Positions 18,013-26,057 of a stretch of DNA of 43,172 bases are shown here, piece after piece (position 1 is the first letter of the stretch; each line of letters begins with the position of its first letter). Location: the IMG/VR virus record IMGVR_UViG_3300020202_000128, positions 1 to 43,172 of that record; one strand, given 5' to 3'. This DNA comes from a virus. The notes under the pieces are model-generated. The model was not told where the DNA came from. It searched no databases and was given only the letters and a program-made list of their open reading frames with translations. Made by a program: the position numbers and the translations under genes.

Positions 18013-18653
18013 TCAACGCATTCCTTCGCCGGCATCCGGCGCTGCTTCCCGGCCTTCTGCTCGCTCTCGTGTGCGCCGGCGTTGCGCAAGCACAAACCAC
18101 GGGCACGCGCGTCACCCCGTGCAACCCGGCGACGAAGAACAACGAGCTCTGCCTCCTGTACACCGCGCCGGCGGTCAACACGGACGGCACGCCGATAACG
18201 GGCCTCATCACCTACCACATCGAACGTCTCCAGCAGGTCACGGGCGGCTCGTGGATGGAGATTGCCACGACGTCGCAGACGCAGTACCTGGTGACCAACC
18301 TGGCTCCCGGGACCTATACGTTTCGCGTGTCGGCTGCTGTCGGTATGGCGAAGTCCGCGCCAACGCCAACGGCCACCGGCACGGCTACCGCCCTTCCGCC
18401 ACCGATCCCAAATCCGCCCACCGGGATTCAAGTCGTGCAGGTGATCATCGGCGTTGACCACGCGCCGGTGTTCACTGTGCTCTCCGATGGCTCACGCTCG
18501 AGCACGGTCGGCGGCATGGTCCCGATCGGCACGGCATGCGAGGGGCCCGTGCTGTTCCGCTACCGCGGCAAGGACTGGCGCAAGCCGTCGACCTTCAAGC
18601 CGTGGGGAGTGTCTGCCTCAGCGCGTGTCGCCGCGCCATGCGCGAGCAGCTGA
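18009..18653 (+). CDS. Secreted fibronectin-III-like protein
   Basis: 214 aa. A clear Sec signal (HPALLPGLLLALVCAGVAQAQ, cleavage near residue 29) is followed by an FN3-like domain at ~50-125 (LYTAPAVNTDGTPITGLITYH, then LAPGTYTFRVSA), a proline-rich linker (PPPIPNPP) and a C-terminal part with two cysteines. It overlaps the holin candidate by four bases. A secreted FN3 protein inside the lysis cassette is unusual; it may act in the periplasm or on the cell surface. Confidence 0.72.
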   Translation: MINAFLRRHPALLPGLLLALVCAGVAQAQTTGTRVTPCNPATKNNELCLLYTAPAVNTDGTPITGLITYHIERLQQVTGGSWMEIATTSQTQYLVTNLAPGTYTFRVSAAVGMAKSAPTPTATGTATALPPPIPNPPTGIQVVQVIIGVDHAPVFTVLSDGSRSSTVGGMVPIGTACEGPVLFRYRGKDWRKPSTFKPWGVSASARVAAPCASS

Positions 18654-19264
18654 CCTTCTGCCAACGCGAGCGTTTGTTCAGGAAGGAACACGTCGCGAAG
18701 CTGTTGAGGGCGGCGAACCGTGGCCATGCTGCTAGGGCTGCTGCGCTCGCCGGCTACGCCAGCGTGGATGGCTTTTATCGATACCTGCGGACTCTGGGTA
18801 TCAAGGCACCCAAGGCCGTGACCGTCCCCACGCCGCCAACGGTCGACGCGGCTGTCGCCGCGTTTCGTCGGGGCGAGATCCTGCGGCACTTGGCGGCCAC
18901 CAAGTGGCACGTCAGGAATGCAGCACGACGAGCGGGGATTCACGAGATGACGTTCCGCTATCACATGACCCGCCTGGGGATTCGTCGCCCATCCCGAGGA
19001 CGCTACGGAAACCGCGGCAATGCCGAATGGCAGAAGTTAGGAGCGTCAGCACGTGAGACTCCCAAGCAAGCTCGACATGATTCTCTGGGGCCTAGCCGCA
19101 GCGTGCGCGCTGGGACTGCTCCTCGTCGTGAAGAGCTGGCACGACCGGGCGGTGTACGACCTCCCCAAAGCTCAGGCGCAAGTCGAGCAGCTGCGCGCCG
19201 ATTACTCCACTCTCAGCACGGCAGCCGCCGCCAACGCCACCAAAACGGAGAGACACGGCAATGA
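18638..19264 (+). CDS. FIS-type helix-turn-helix protein, tail overlaps Rz
   Basis: 208 aa from the ATG at 18638, which overlaps the previous gene by 16 bases. Two helix-turn-helix-like units: residues ~20-50 (AKLLRAANRGHAARAAALAG) and ~72-110, where RNAARRAGIHEMTFRYHMTRLGI matches the FIS/HTH_8 pattern. Beyond ~residue 138 it is read in a different frame through the start of Rz, and its TGA (19262-19264) overlaps the ATG of Rz1. The C-terminal ~70 residues are low-complexity and arginine-rich. Confidence 0.6.
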   Translation: MREQLTFCQRERLFRKEHVAKLLRAANRGHAARAAALAGYASVDGFYRYLRTLGIKAPKAVTVPTPPTVDAAVAAFRRGEILRHLAATKWHVRNAARRAGIHEMTFRYHMTRLGIRRPSRGRYGNRGNAEWQKLGASARETPKQARHDSLGPSRSVRAGTAPRREELARPGGVRPPQSSGASRAAARRLLHSQHGSRRQRHQNGETRQ

Positions 19265-19544
19265 ATTCGAAACCGCTGAGCGGGCTCTCGAGGCTGAGCG
19301 CGCTGCTACCCCTGTGCGCAATGTTCGGCTGTGCGTCAGCCCCGACTTGCCCGCCACCCCTCCCGCGCGCAACGCCCCCCGCGCAGATCATGCAGCCCGT
19401 CCCGAAGAACTTCCGGAAGCGCCTCGACGAGACGCTCAAGCGGGGCCAGACATCGGCCCCGAGCTCTACGACATCGTCGACGACGCCGACCACTGTGCCC
19501 TGACGCTCGAGCGCGCTCAGGAATGGATCCGGGACAACCAGTAA
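19053..19544 (+). CDS. Rz: Inner-membrane spanin (Rz-like)
   Basis: 163 aa. N-terminal membrane anchor at ~9-27 (MILWGLAAACALGLLLVVK), then a helical periplasmic domain of Rz type with a C-terminal LTLERAQEWIRDNQ. It would pair with Rz1 to fuse inner and outer membranes in the last step of lysis. GTG start at 19053 behind AGGAG; an ATG at 19077 is an alternative. It encloses Rz1 in another frame, the best support for the call. Confidence 0.82.
   Translation: MRLPSKLDMILWGLAAACALGLLLVVKSWHDRAVYDLPKAQAQVEQLRADYSTLSTAAAANATKTERHGNEFETAERALEAERAATPVRNVRLCVSPDLPATPPARNAPRADHAARPEELPEAPRRDAQAGPDIGPELYDIVDDADHCALTLERAQEWIRDNQ
19261..19503 (+). CDS. Rz1: Outer-membrane spanin lipoprotein, embedded in Rz
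   Basis: 80 aa, wholly inside the Rz gene in the +1 frame. It has a lipoprotein signal with lipobox MFGC (C24 as the lipidated residue) and then a proline-rich mature part (CPPPLPRATPPAQIMQPVP), both typical of Rz1. ATG at 19261 overlaps the stop of the HTH gene (ATGA), a likely re-initiation point. Confidence 0.82.
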   Translation: MNSKPLSGLSRLSALLPLCAMFGCASAPTCPPPLPRATPPAQIMQPVPKNFRKRLDETLKRGQTSAPSSTTSSTTPTTVP

Positions 19545-19723
19545 CGCGCGCGCCGATACCCACCGATTCCGACCTTGCGCGAATGCCCCGCGAGGAGAGA
19601 TTCCGAAGCGCGCTGATGGGAATCGCGGCGTGCGCTACTCGCTGCCCTTGCTGCCAGATGCTTCGGGAGATCGCACAGAGAGCTCTCGACGAGAAGGCCG
19701 CGGCCCCTGGTGCCAAACCCTGA
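19523..19723 (+). CDS. Small cysteine-containing protein, end of late operon
   Basis: 66 aa if started at the ATG at 19523, inside the end of Rz; a later ATG at 19583 is possible. It has a C-x2-C-x-C-C cluster (CATRCPCC). The 3' part is antisense to the small minus-strand zinc-ribbon gene. No family recognised; the weak ribosome site keeps confidence low. Confidence 0.4.
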   Translation: MDPGQPVTRAPIPTDSDLARMPREERFRSALMGIAACATRCPCCQMLREIAQRALDEKAAAPGAKP

Positions 19724-19862
19724 GCAGATCGGCCCCGACATGACTGCACGCTCTGCAGCGTAGCCGATCCTGGCAGCCGACGAGATCGTTCCCACCTGGT
19801 CGCTTCACCTCTCGCCGGCATCTGCGGCACGTGATGTGCCACATCTCGTACCCTTCGGCCAT
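19635..19862 (-). CDS. Small zinc-ribbon protein
   Basis: 75 aa from the ATG at 19862, with GGTGA six bases upstream; a TTG at 19868 is the alternative. Cysteine pairs CRRC and CRAC, with another cysteine between, suggest a treble-clef or zinc ribbon. It is the last gene of the leftward operon and converges on the end of the lysis cassette, overlapping it by about 90 bases. Confidence 0.5.
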   Translation of the reverse strand: MAEGYEMWHITCRRCRREVKRPGGNDLVGCQDRLRCRACSHVGADLLRVWHQGPRPSRRELSVRSPEASGSKGSE

Positions 19863-19868
19863 GGGCAA

Positions 19869-20111
19869 TCACCCAGCGCGCCACGCAGCCGTGAGGCACT
19901 CGTACAGCTGCCTGCTCAGCGGATCTCCGGGCTCCCCGAAACTCCCCACCGTAACAGTGACGTCGCCGCCTTGGCCGGTCGACACCCCGGCGATGTACAT
20001 CCGCCGCTTCCCCGCCCTCGCCATTGAAATCATGAGCTCGAGCTGCTCAATGCAGAGGAGAGTACGCGCATCGATCACGGGCGCTTTTCTCGCCCTGGCC
20101 TTCTTCTTCAT
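19869..20111 (-). CDS. Small hypothetical early protein
   Basis: 80 aa, lysine/arginine-rich start (MKKKARARK), then an ordinary mixed sequence with a GGDVTVTVGSFGEPGDPLSRQLY segment. The next leftward gene begins beside its stop. No recognised domain. The reading frame looks coding, but the ribosome site is weak. Confidence 0.6.
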   Translation of the reverse strand: MKKKARARKAPVIDARTLLCIEQLELMISMARAGKRRMYIAGVSTGQGGDVTVTVGSFGEPGDPLSRQLYECLTAAWRAG

Positions 20112-20159
20112 GGAGCCAGTCTAATCCCGGCTATATAGATGAGTGACCCCGAGAGGGCG

Positions 20160-20450
20160 TCAGCGCCTGCCGGCGGCCTCGCGGGATCGCTTCAGGCTGC
20201 ACCGGGTGCAGCGCCCGGCCAGGAAGTCGCCCGGGTGAAAGATCATCCGCTGACCGTTGATCGTCCTCTGTACGTCGCCCCGCAGCCCGCAGAGGGAAAC
20301 ATAGCCGTCCGTCAGATCGACCCGCCGCCAGTAGTGCGGGAGCGGCAGGCGATACGAGACGCGCCCCGCCAAGTGAACCAGTGCCCACCCCTGGCGCAGA
20401 TCCTCGAAGGGCCCGCCGGACATCCCATAGACGCGTCGCCGCTCACCCAT
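20160..20450 (-). CDS. Small hypothetical protein after integrase
   Basis: 96 aa from the ATG at 20450, which overlaps the integrase stop by eight bases and has GAGG upstream. Sequence is rich in aromatic and basic residues, with HPGDFLAGRCTRCSLKR near the C-terminus (a CxxC pair). The frame stays open upstream inside the integrase, but the overlap start is preferred. The 48-base gap that follows (20112-20159) is the only non-coding stretch near the integrase, so it is one place to look for attP. Confidence 0.6.
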   Translation of the reverse strand: MGERRRVYGMSGGPFEDLRQGWALVHLAGRVSYRLPLPHYWRRVDLTDGYVSLCGLRGDVQRTINGQRMIFHPGDFLAGRCTRCSLKRSREAAGRR

Positions 20451-22002
20451 GCCGACGCCTCGAACTGATCGGCATGTAGACCCGGTTTGGTCGATGGTTC
20501 CAAAGCACGCCCCCGCTACCAGACCATAGACCGACGCCCGACCCGGTCCGCAGCAATACTCGATGCGCTGCCATCTGCGCGAGACCTTCCCCAACCTCTT
20601 GAGATACACCCGGCGGATTGATCTCGGCGACGAGGTACTCGCCCTCCGGCGTGCAGCGAACCTCCCCGACGAGCTCACGCAGAACGCCGCGGGCAGCCTC
20701 CAAGTCATCCCCCCGCAGTATGTCGGCCATCCCCTCGACCGCCTCGCGCCAAGCCTCTGGCGTCGGCCAGGGCAGGCCCTCGACCGGCGCTGCCCGTTGC
20801 ACCTTGAGCCGCGCTCGAGCCGCCTCAATGGCTGGGGCAGCGACCTCGGGCGATAGCTGGCCCGTGCGCACGAGGTGCTCGAGCGTCGTCACCTCGTGAT
20901 CCTTGGGCGGTGCCGGCGGTGCTTCGGCCTGGGTGCGCGCAGCGCGCAGCGCCTTCACACCCTCGGCGATCGCGGCCGGCGAGAGAAGCTCACGCTTCAC
21001 CGGCTCGAGGATGTATTCCTCGGCCGTGGACTTCGGCACCGAGTGGCGCATCGAACAGGCGTGATCGCCGCCGGCGTGGCGCGTGCCGCAGATGTAGCGC
21101 TTCTGACTCCCGCCCGAGACGATCATCCGGCCATTGCACCAGCCGCAGACGAGCAGGCCGGACAATATGTAACTCTGCGACCCATACCGCCCCGGGTTCG
21201 GCTTGAACCTCGCCTGAGCTCTCGCCCAGGTATCCCCATCGATGAGCGGCTCGCACGTGCTGACAATCCATTCGGATTGCGGCCGCTCCCGCCTGTGACG
21301 CGTTCCGCGATCCGGGTCCTTTACCCACCTCGACCGATTCCAAACCTCCCGCCCGACGTAGCGCTCATTCTTCAGCAGCGCATGCAGCGTAGACACCAGC
21401 CACTTACCTCGCGGCCGGCTTCTCGCCTTCCAATTCGCGCCAGGTGAGGGAATCTCCCGCTTGTTCAAGTCCGACGCGATCGCGATCAGCGACTCGCCAT
21501 CAGCGAACCTCCTGAAGATTTCCGGCACGATTACCGGATCCGCGTACGCCTTCCCACCTGTTGGTCGCCCATCTCGGGCCCGCACCTCGAGCGCGCTATG
21601 CGTGCGGTCAGCGACCATCATGCGGAACTCTTCCGACATGATCCCCGAAAGCCCCGCCTGCATGCGCGCGGTGCGCGCGTCGGAGTCGAACCCATCCTGC
21701 ACACCGATGACGCGCACGCCGCGGTGGCGAAGCCTCAGGAGGAGTGAGGCGATGTCCTGAGAGCGGGAGAGGCGGGACAAGTCATTGACGATCAGCGCGT
21801 CGCCATCCTCGAGCGTCGCGAGCGCACCTTGCGCGCCTGGTCGGTTGCCCATCGCCGCGCCCGAGATTCCCTTGTCGTGGAACTCGCCGCCGATCTCCCA
21901 CCCGTGCACGCTTGCGTATTCGCGGCACACCCGCAGCTGATCCTCGATGCTGCTCTCGGTCTGGCGGTCGGTGCTGTAACGGGCGTAGATGACGCAGCGC
22001 AT
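20443..22002 (-). CDS. Serine recombinase (phage integrase)
   Basis: 519 aa large serine recombinase, expected to join attP and attB through a 5'-phosphoserine link. The N-terminal resolvase domain has catalytic S10 in YARYSTDRQ and DLSRLSR at 74-80. The Recombinase domain follows (~150-260), and then a zinc ribbon with C286/C289 and C305/C316. The C-terminal region is alanine/proline-rich. It is not next to an obvious att site but lies near the end of the leftward early operon, so it is presumably made only when PL is active. Confidence 0.93.
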   Translation of the reverse strand: MRCVIYARYSTDRQTESSIEDQLRVCREYASVHGWEIGGEFHDKGISGAAMGNRPGAQGALATLEDGDALIVNDLSRLSRSQDIASLLLRLRHRGVRVIGVQDGFDSDARTARMQAGLSGIMSEEFRMMVADRTHSALEVRARDGRPTGGKAYADPVIVPEIFRRFADGESLIAIASDLNKREIPSPGANWKARSRPRGKWLVSTLHALLKNERYVGREVWNRSRWVKDPDRGTRHRRERPQSEWIVSTCEPLIDGDTWARAQARFKPNPGRYGSQSYILSGLLVCGWCNGRMIVSGGSQKRYICGTRHAGGDHACSMRHSVPKSTAEEYILEPVKRELLSPAAIAEGVKALRAARTQAEAPPAPPKDHEVTTLEHLVRTGQLSPEVAAPAIEAARARLKVQRAAPVEGLPWPTPEAWREAVEGMADILRGDDLEAARGVLRELVGEVRCTPEGEYLVAEINPPGVSQEVGEGLAQMAAHRVLLRTGSGVGLWSGSGGVLWNHRPNRVYMPISSRRRHG

Positions 22003-22003
22003 G

Positions 22004-22246
22004 CTAGGCCCTGCGCTTGTTGCGCATCCAGAAGGCTATTGCTTCCAGCTGGTCGGCGGTGAACCTGCCATCTAGATAGGCGGTGTCCCGCCGTTCGGGC
22101 GCATCGTATTCGGCGTCATGCGCGGCATCCCATTCGACAATGTCCGCCTCTGGGAACTGCGCGTAGAGGTCGTCCTGCCTGTGAAGGGCAGAGTCCGCGG
22201 ACTGAATCCACGCCTCAAGTAGTTCCCTGGCTCTCGCTTCATCCAT
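22004..22246 (-). CDS. Small acidic hypothetical protein
   Basis: 80 aa, strongly acidic, helical, ending GRFTADQLEAIAFWMRNKRRA. The ATG overlaps the preceding gene by eight bases and the stop lies one base before the integrase start. This suits a small co-expressed early protein; its tie to the integrase (for example directionality) is only a guess from position. Confidence 0.7.
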   Translation of the reverse strand: MDEARARELLEAWIQSADSALHRQDDLYAQFPEADIVEWDAAHDAEYDAPERRDTAYLDGRFTADQLEAIAFWMRNKRRA

Positions 22247-22484
22247 GGGCGGGGACCTTTACACCTTCACCGGCCCTCTGGTTCCACGCTGCCGCGGCTT
22301 CCTCGGGCGAGGCGTATCGATGTTCTGGATCGCCGTAGCTGTCGAAAACCACGCCCAGCTGGGCGGGACACTTCTCGCATTCGACGCCGTAGCACTTGAA
22401 CGTAACGCTCTTCAGCATCGACGCCGGCCCGGCGCAGAAAGGACACGGTTTCAGTGCCAGCGCATCGGCAAGTGTTTTTTGCAT
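22239..22484 (-). CDS. Lar-like zinc protein (restriction alleviation family)
   Basis: 81 aa with PCPFCAG (C14, C17), a second pair C36/C39, and the C-terminal SPEEAAAAWNQRAG. This is the layout of the Lar_restr_allev family, whose founding member from the Rac prophage eases host type I restriction. Many phage members are uncharacterised. Start ATG at 22484 with AAGGT upstream, which overlaps the stop codon of the preceding small gene. Confidence 0.72.
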   Translation of the reverse strand: MQKTLADALALKPCPFCAGPASMLKSVTFKCYGVECEKCPAQLGVVFDSYGDPEHRYASPEEAAAAWNQRAGEGVKVPAHG

Positions 22485-22495
22485 GGGCGCGGACC

Positions 22496-22615
22496 TTACG
22501 CGGGTCTCGTGGGTGTCGGCAACTTCCGACGCATCTTCGCGCGCGCGAGCAGGCGTATCAGCGCCAGCTGGGCAGGCGAGAGGGGCGGGGCGGATTGCTG
22601 CCGGGCGGGTTTCAC
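22496..22615 (-). CDS. Very small protein, 39 aa
   Basis: GTG start at 22615 overlaps the preceding stop (GTGA) and TAA lies at 22496-22498. The core PPLSPAQLALIRLLARAKMRRKL is a basic helix of a kind seen in tiny phage early proteins. Supported by the overlap and by the operon's tight packing, not by any family. Confidence 0.45.
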   Translation of the reverse strand: MKPARQQSAPPLSPAQLALIRLLARAKMRRKLPTPTRPA

Positions 22616-22893
22616 GGGAGCGTCTCCACACGAATCCCGGCCGGCCGCAGGTGCGGCATGTGCATGTACGGGAGTTTCTTCCCCATCATGTCCGGCGTGC
22701 ACCGGTACAGGTGACCGGAGAGCGAGCTCGCGTAGTGGTCGTCTGGCTGTATCACATCGCCCGGGCCGAGCATGCGCCACAATTGAAACGTTCGCGTCTT
22801 CTGCTCGACGTTCACGGTGTCGACGTAAATGCCGCAACCGATGCACAGCTGCCAGCGCGTCATATACCGATTGCAGCGCGCGCACCTTTCCAT
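22612..22893 (-). CDS. Cysteine-pair protein, hypothetical
   Basis: 93 aa. The N-terminus carries two CxxC pairs (CARC and CIGC, residues ~4-21), likely binding zinc. Then a mixed region follows with HYASSLSGHLYRC. The ATG follows the upstream stop directly (TAAATG). Unknown function. Confidence 0.7.
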   Translation of the reverse strand: MERCARCNRYMTRWQLCIGCGIYVDTVNVEQKTRTFQLWRMLGPGDVIQPDDHYASSLSGHLYRCTPDMMGKKLPYMHMPHLRPAGIRVETLP

Positions 22894-23481
22894 TTACGCG
22901 GCCGCCCACCGATTCAAGGCGTATTCGATCACTGGCCGGATGTCAGCCGGATAGGCGACCCTCGGCTCAGCGGACACCCATTCGGTCCCGGCTGGCCAGA
23001 AGACAGAGGCCTCCTCGAGCGGCGGACCCTGTGGCCGCTCCAACAGCGTGACCGTGCCATCCTGCGGAATGCTGCGATGGATCTCATAGGGCGCCTGCTC
23101 GTACGACTGGCCGGCGATGTAAACCTCTGGGCATAAGCTCACGATCTCGACCGGCGTCACGTCGCCGATGAGCCCGCCGCCTTCCCCCGTCTTGATCCTG
23201 CTGTGTAGATAGGGCATCCCTGGCTCGTCTTCTCGCTGCTCCTCGTGGAGCGCAATCCTGAACCGCTGGTTGATGAGCTCGCCGGAAATAATCGTCGACT
23301 TCAGCGGCCACGGGTGAGTGTGCATAGTCGAGACCTTCGGCACGGCGAGCCTGGAGTTCCACACATGAATGCGCCCGACGTCGGCCAGCTTCGTTCGGAT
23401 GAATCCGAAACCCTGCACGGTCCACTCATAGGCGTGATGCTTTTCGAGGATGGCGCGAACCATCGCGGCTTGTACGTTCAA
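22894..23481 (-). CDS. Cupin-like hypothetical protein
   Basis: 195 aa. The segment STMHTHPWPLKSTIISGEL has an H-x-H plus a glycine turn as in cupin metal sites, and a later GTVTLLERPQG strand fits a small beta-barrel. The substrate is not evident. TTG start at 23481 overlaps the preceding stop (TTGA) with GGAGG four bases upstream; ATG at 23463 is the alternative. It sits directly after the DUF5131 gene, so the two may work together. Confidence 0.65.
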   Translation of the reverse strand: MNVQAAMVRAILEKHHAYEWTVQGFGFIRTKLADVGRIHVWNSRLAVPKVSTMHTHPWPLKSTIISGELINQRFRIALHEEQREDEPGMPYLHSRIKTGEGGGLIGDVTPVEIVSLCPEVYIAGQSYEQAPYEIHRSIPQDGTVTLLERPQGPPLEEASVFWPAGTEWVSAEPRVAYPADIRPVIEYALNRWAAA

Positions 23482-24719
23482 GAGACCTCCGGGAATGCGT
23501 CATGTGTGCGGCCGTCGAGCTCTCGCCCAGCGCCTTTCTTTCCGGCGCGGCAGAAGATGTCGCGACCGATTTGCCGGGCCTTCACCTTGCGGTCGTCGAT
23601 GTAAAACGAGCTCACGCTCTCGGCCTCGTGCTCCCAATTGAAGTAGGCCCAGTCTCCCCACTGCTTGAAGAGATAGGCGACGCCGGCGGCCGCGCATTGA
23701 TCGCGCAGAGAGCGCGCCCATGCCGGGTGCATTGGCCTGGAATCCTTCGCCCCAGACTCACCGCCCACAATCACCCAGTTGATACCCTGATAGCTGCCGC
23801 TCACCGGTCCCGGGTCTAACAATCCGCTGCGCGGAGTGCTCGTAACCTCAGCGTTTCCGTGGTCGTCGACCAATACGCACATGTTGTTCCATGTGTGCAG
23901 GAACCGGCCCTCGATGGCCTTGCGCTCTCCGCGCGCGCCCTTCCGCTCGTCGCGCATGAGCGCGCCGTGCGGCGCGGCACGCTGCTGCACGGCGTCCCGC
24001 AGCCATTCTCGAGGACCGCGGTGATACTTATCGGACCAGAATTCTTCGATGTTCCTTCGCCACCGCTCAGGCACCCACTCGGGCCACAAACCTTGCGCGT
24101 TCCATTCGGGCCACGTCTTCGGCGCGGACTCCGGCGGCATCATGGCTATTGGTTTCATGAAGGCGCCGAGGTCGATCGGCCCGAGCAGCGGCTCACAGGA
24201 AAGAAAGCGCGCGCGCGCAGGCGTGCGCAATAGCTTCGGGATGTCCCTGTCAGCTTCCTCCTGATTCGCAACCGTCGCGCCTAGCCAGACGTTCGGCAGG
24301 TAGTCGGGAATCATCCCGAGCACCCGGATCCCAGCGTCGCGCATGGCATGCCACATCATGTGGGGCGCATTGCCGATGCGCTTCGTCAGGAGCAGCCAGT
24401 CGAGGTGCTCCGTACTGCTTATCAGCTGGAAGAGATCCGAGCGCCACTGCGGGTCGATGACATTGTCGAAAACGTCCGCGAGCGAGGCGCAGAACACCCG
24501 ACGTCGCACGCCTTCGGCCTTCGCCTTGTCGTTCCACCGGAACGGCTGCTGCCAATACTCGACGGTCGTCCGCCTGCGCGCGCCCTGCCATAGCTGCGGA
24601 TCCCCGGCACGCTTCGCCCAGGCTTCCGCGTAGCAGTGATCGCAGGCGGGCGAGACCTTCGTGCAGCCCAGCCACGGGTTGAACGTGTAGTCGGCCCACT
24701 CGATCGACGTTTCACCCAT
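23478..24719 (-). CDS. DUF5131 / phage Gp37-Gp68 family protein
   Basis: 413 aa. N-terminal TSIEWADYTFNPWLGC and a C-x6-C-x2-C cluster (C19, C26, C29) are the signature of the Gp37/Gp68 (DUF5131) family, whose cysteine cluster recalls radical SAM enzymes. Further blocks are LADVFDN, LLLTKRIGN and WVIVGGESGAKDSRP. The reaction is unknown to me. It overlaps the neighbours by eight and four bases. Confidence 0.85.
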   Translation of the reverse strand: MGETSIEWADYTFNPWLGCTKVSPACDHCYAEAWAKRAGDPQLWQGARRRTTVEYWQQPFRWNDKAKAEGVRRRVFCASLADVFDNVIDPQWRSDLFQLISSTEHLDWLLLTKRIGNAPHMMWHAMRDAGIRVLGMIPDYLPNVWLGATVANQEEADRDIPKLLRTPARARFLSCEPLLGPIDLGAFMKPIAMMPPESAPKTWPEWNAQGLWPEWVPERWRRNIEEFWSDKYHRGPREWLRDAVQQRAAPHGALMRDERKGARGERKAIEGRFLHTWNNMCVLVDDHGNAEVTSTPRSGLLDPGPVSGSYQGINWVIVGGESGAKDSRPMHPAWARSLRDQCAAAGVAYLFKQWGDWAYFNWEHEAESVSSFYIDDRKVKARQIGRDIFCRAGKKGAGRELDGRTHDAFPEVS

Positions 24720-24966
24720 GCGCGTCCCTCCGCTGCGACCAGCCGTCCGCGAGGATCGTCACGCAATCCTCGAAACTGCCGGCGTGGATCAGCTTGCCGG
24801 CGAACACGAACTGCCACTCGCCGCCCGCGCACCATTGCAAGCTCACGCGCGGATCGGTCGGCAGCGCCTGCAGCAGGCGGTGCGCGGTATCGGTGCTGTA
24901 TTGGACACATGGTCTGATGCCCCAGCGAATGGCCTGCTGGTGCAACTTCTCGACATCCACACTCAT
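24712..24966 (-). CDS. Small hypothetical early protein
   Basis: 84 aa from the ATG at 24966, which overlaps the methyltransferase stop. The longer frame upstream lies inside the methyltransferase and is not used. Sequence includes VSLQWCAGGEWQFVFAGKLIHAGSFEDCV. No family recognised. Confidence 0.68.
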   Translation of the reverse strand: MSVDVEKLHQQAIRWGIRPCVQYSTDTAHRLLQALPTDPRVSLQWCAGGEWQFVFAGKLIHAGSFEDCVTILADGWSQRRDAHG

Positions 24967-26057
24967 ACTGCTAACCCCACTTGCTGTGATCGGTGCTGCT
25001 TGAACATCGCCGCATACTCGGGATTCAGTTCGCACCCGATGAAGTGGCGACCGAGAGAGAGGGCGACCTCGGCGGTGGTGCCCGAGCCCATGAAAGGGTC
25101 GAACACGATGTCGCCGGGGCGCGAGCCGGCGAGGATGCAGCGGCGTACGAGGTCCGGCGGGAAGGTCGCGAAGTGTGCGGCAGAGAACGGGGCGCTCGGG
25201 ATTGTCCACACAGTGCGCGCGTTGCGCTCAAGCACGGGCTCGGTGACGGCTGAGCAGAAGCTCTCGTTTTGTTTATTGCGCCAGCCTTTCCCCCGGCCGA
25301 ATTTCGTCGAGTCTTTCAGGCCGTCCTTGGCTCGGGCATGGTCCTTCGCGGAGTGTTTCCCGCTCCCGGTTGCCCACCCAGCAGGAACGACCCTCGCCTT
25401 GGGATTGACGCCATCGCCGCGGGGCCGTGCTGTGCTGGTCGTCGGCTCTGCGATCGCCTTCGAGTCGTAGTGATACCGGGGGGACTTGCTCAATAGAAAC
25501 AGATACTCGTGCGATTTCGTCGGCCGATCCTTGATCGACTCTGGCATCGGATTCGGCTTGTGCCAGATGATGTCGCTACGTAGAAACCAGCCGTCATCCT
25601 GCAGCGCGAATGCCACGCGCCAGGGCATACCCACGAGGTCCTTATCCTTCAGCCCGACCTGGCGCCGGCGGTTTGGGCCGTCGACATCGGGCGGACGGAT
25701 GCGTGACTTCATTGCGCGCGATGCCCGCCGGAATTCTTCCTGCGTGCGCTGGCCGTTGATCGTCGAATTCGATCCAACCCCGCCATTCGCACGACTCGTT
25801 ACGTAGCTGTCGCCGTAGTTCATCCAGCACGTGCCATCGGCGGCGAGCAGCGCGCGCACCTCGCGAAACGTGCCACGTATCCGCGCAACGTGCCGCTGCC
25901 AGGATCTTTCCAGCCCGAACTGACCCGCGACCCCGTAGTCACGAAGCCCCCAGTACGGCGGCGAAGTGACGACGCAATTAACCTGCACACCATCGGCCAG
26001 CATGCGTAGCATGAGCTCGCGACAGTCGCCGACGTGGATCTGATCGAGCCAGTTCAC
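24963..26057 (-). CDS. DNA methyltransferase, N4/N6 (beta-type)
   Basis: 364 aa amino-methyltransferase. The catalytic motif TSPPYWGLRDYG lies at 31-42 and the AdoMet motif DPFMGSGTT at ~320-328, followed by FIGCELNPEY. This order (catalytic motif first) is the beta class; SPPY can mean N4-cytosine or N6-adenine. No restriction enzyme partner is visible, so it is probably an orphan enzyme that protects phage DNA or alters regulation. GTG start overlaps the upstream stop. Confidence 0.9.
   Translation of the reverse strand: MNWLDQIHVGDCRELMLRMLADGVQVNCVVTSPPYWGLRDYGVAGQFGLERSWQRHVARIRGTFREVRALLAADGTCWMNYGDSYVTSRANGGVGSNSTINGQRTQEEFRRASRAMKSRIRPPDVDGPNRRRQVGLKDKDLVGMPWRVAFALQDDGWFLRSDIIWHKPNPMPESIKDRPTKSHEYLFLLSKSPRYHYDSKAIAEPTTSTARPRGDGVNPKARVVPAGWATGSGKHSAKDHARAKDGLKDSTKFGRGKGWRNKQNESFCSAVTEPVLERNARTVWTIPSAPFSAAHFATFPPDLVRRCILAGSRPGDIVFDPFMGSGTTAEVALSLGRHFIGCELNPEYAAMFKQHRSQQVGLAV

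Noticed and set aside
20112-20159. attP site in the 48-base gap near the integrase
   Set aside because: No symmetrical core could be recognised, and serine integrase sites cannot be called without a lysogen junction. Left as a place to look.
22496-22909. Full 137-aa minus-strand ORF
   Set aside because: Its upstream part is a shadow of the zinc-pair gene 22612-22893; only the last 39 codons from the GTG at 22615 are kept.
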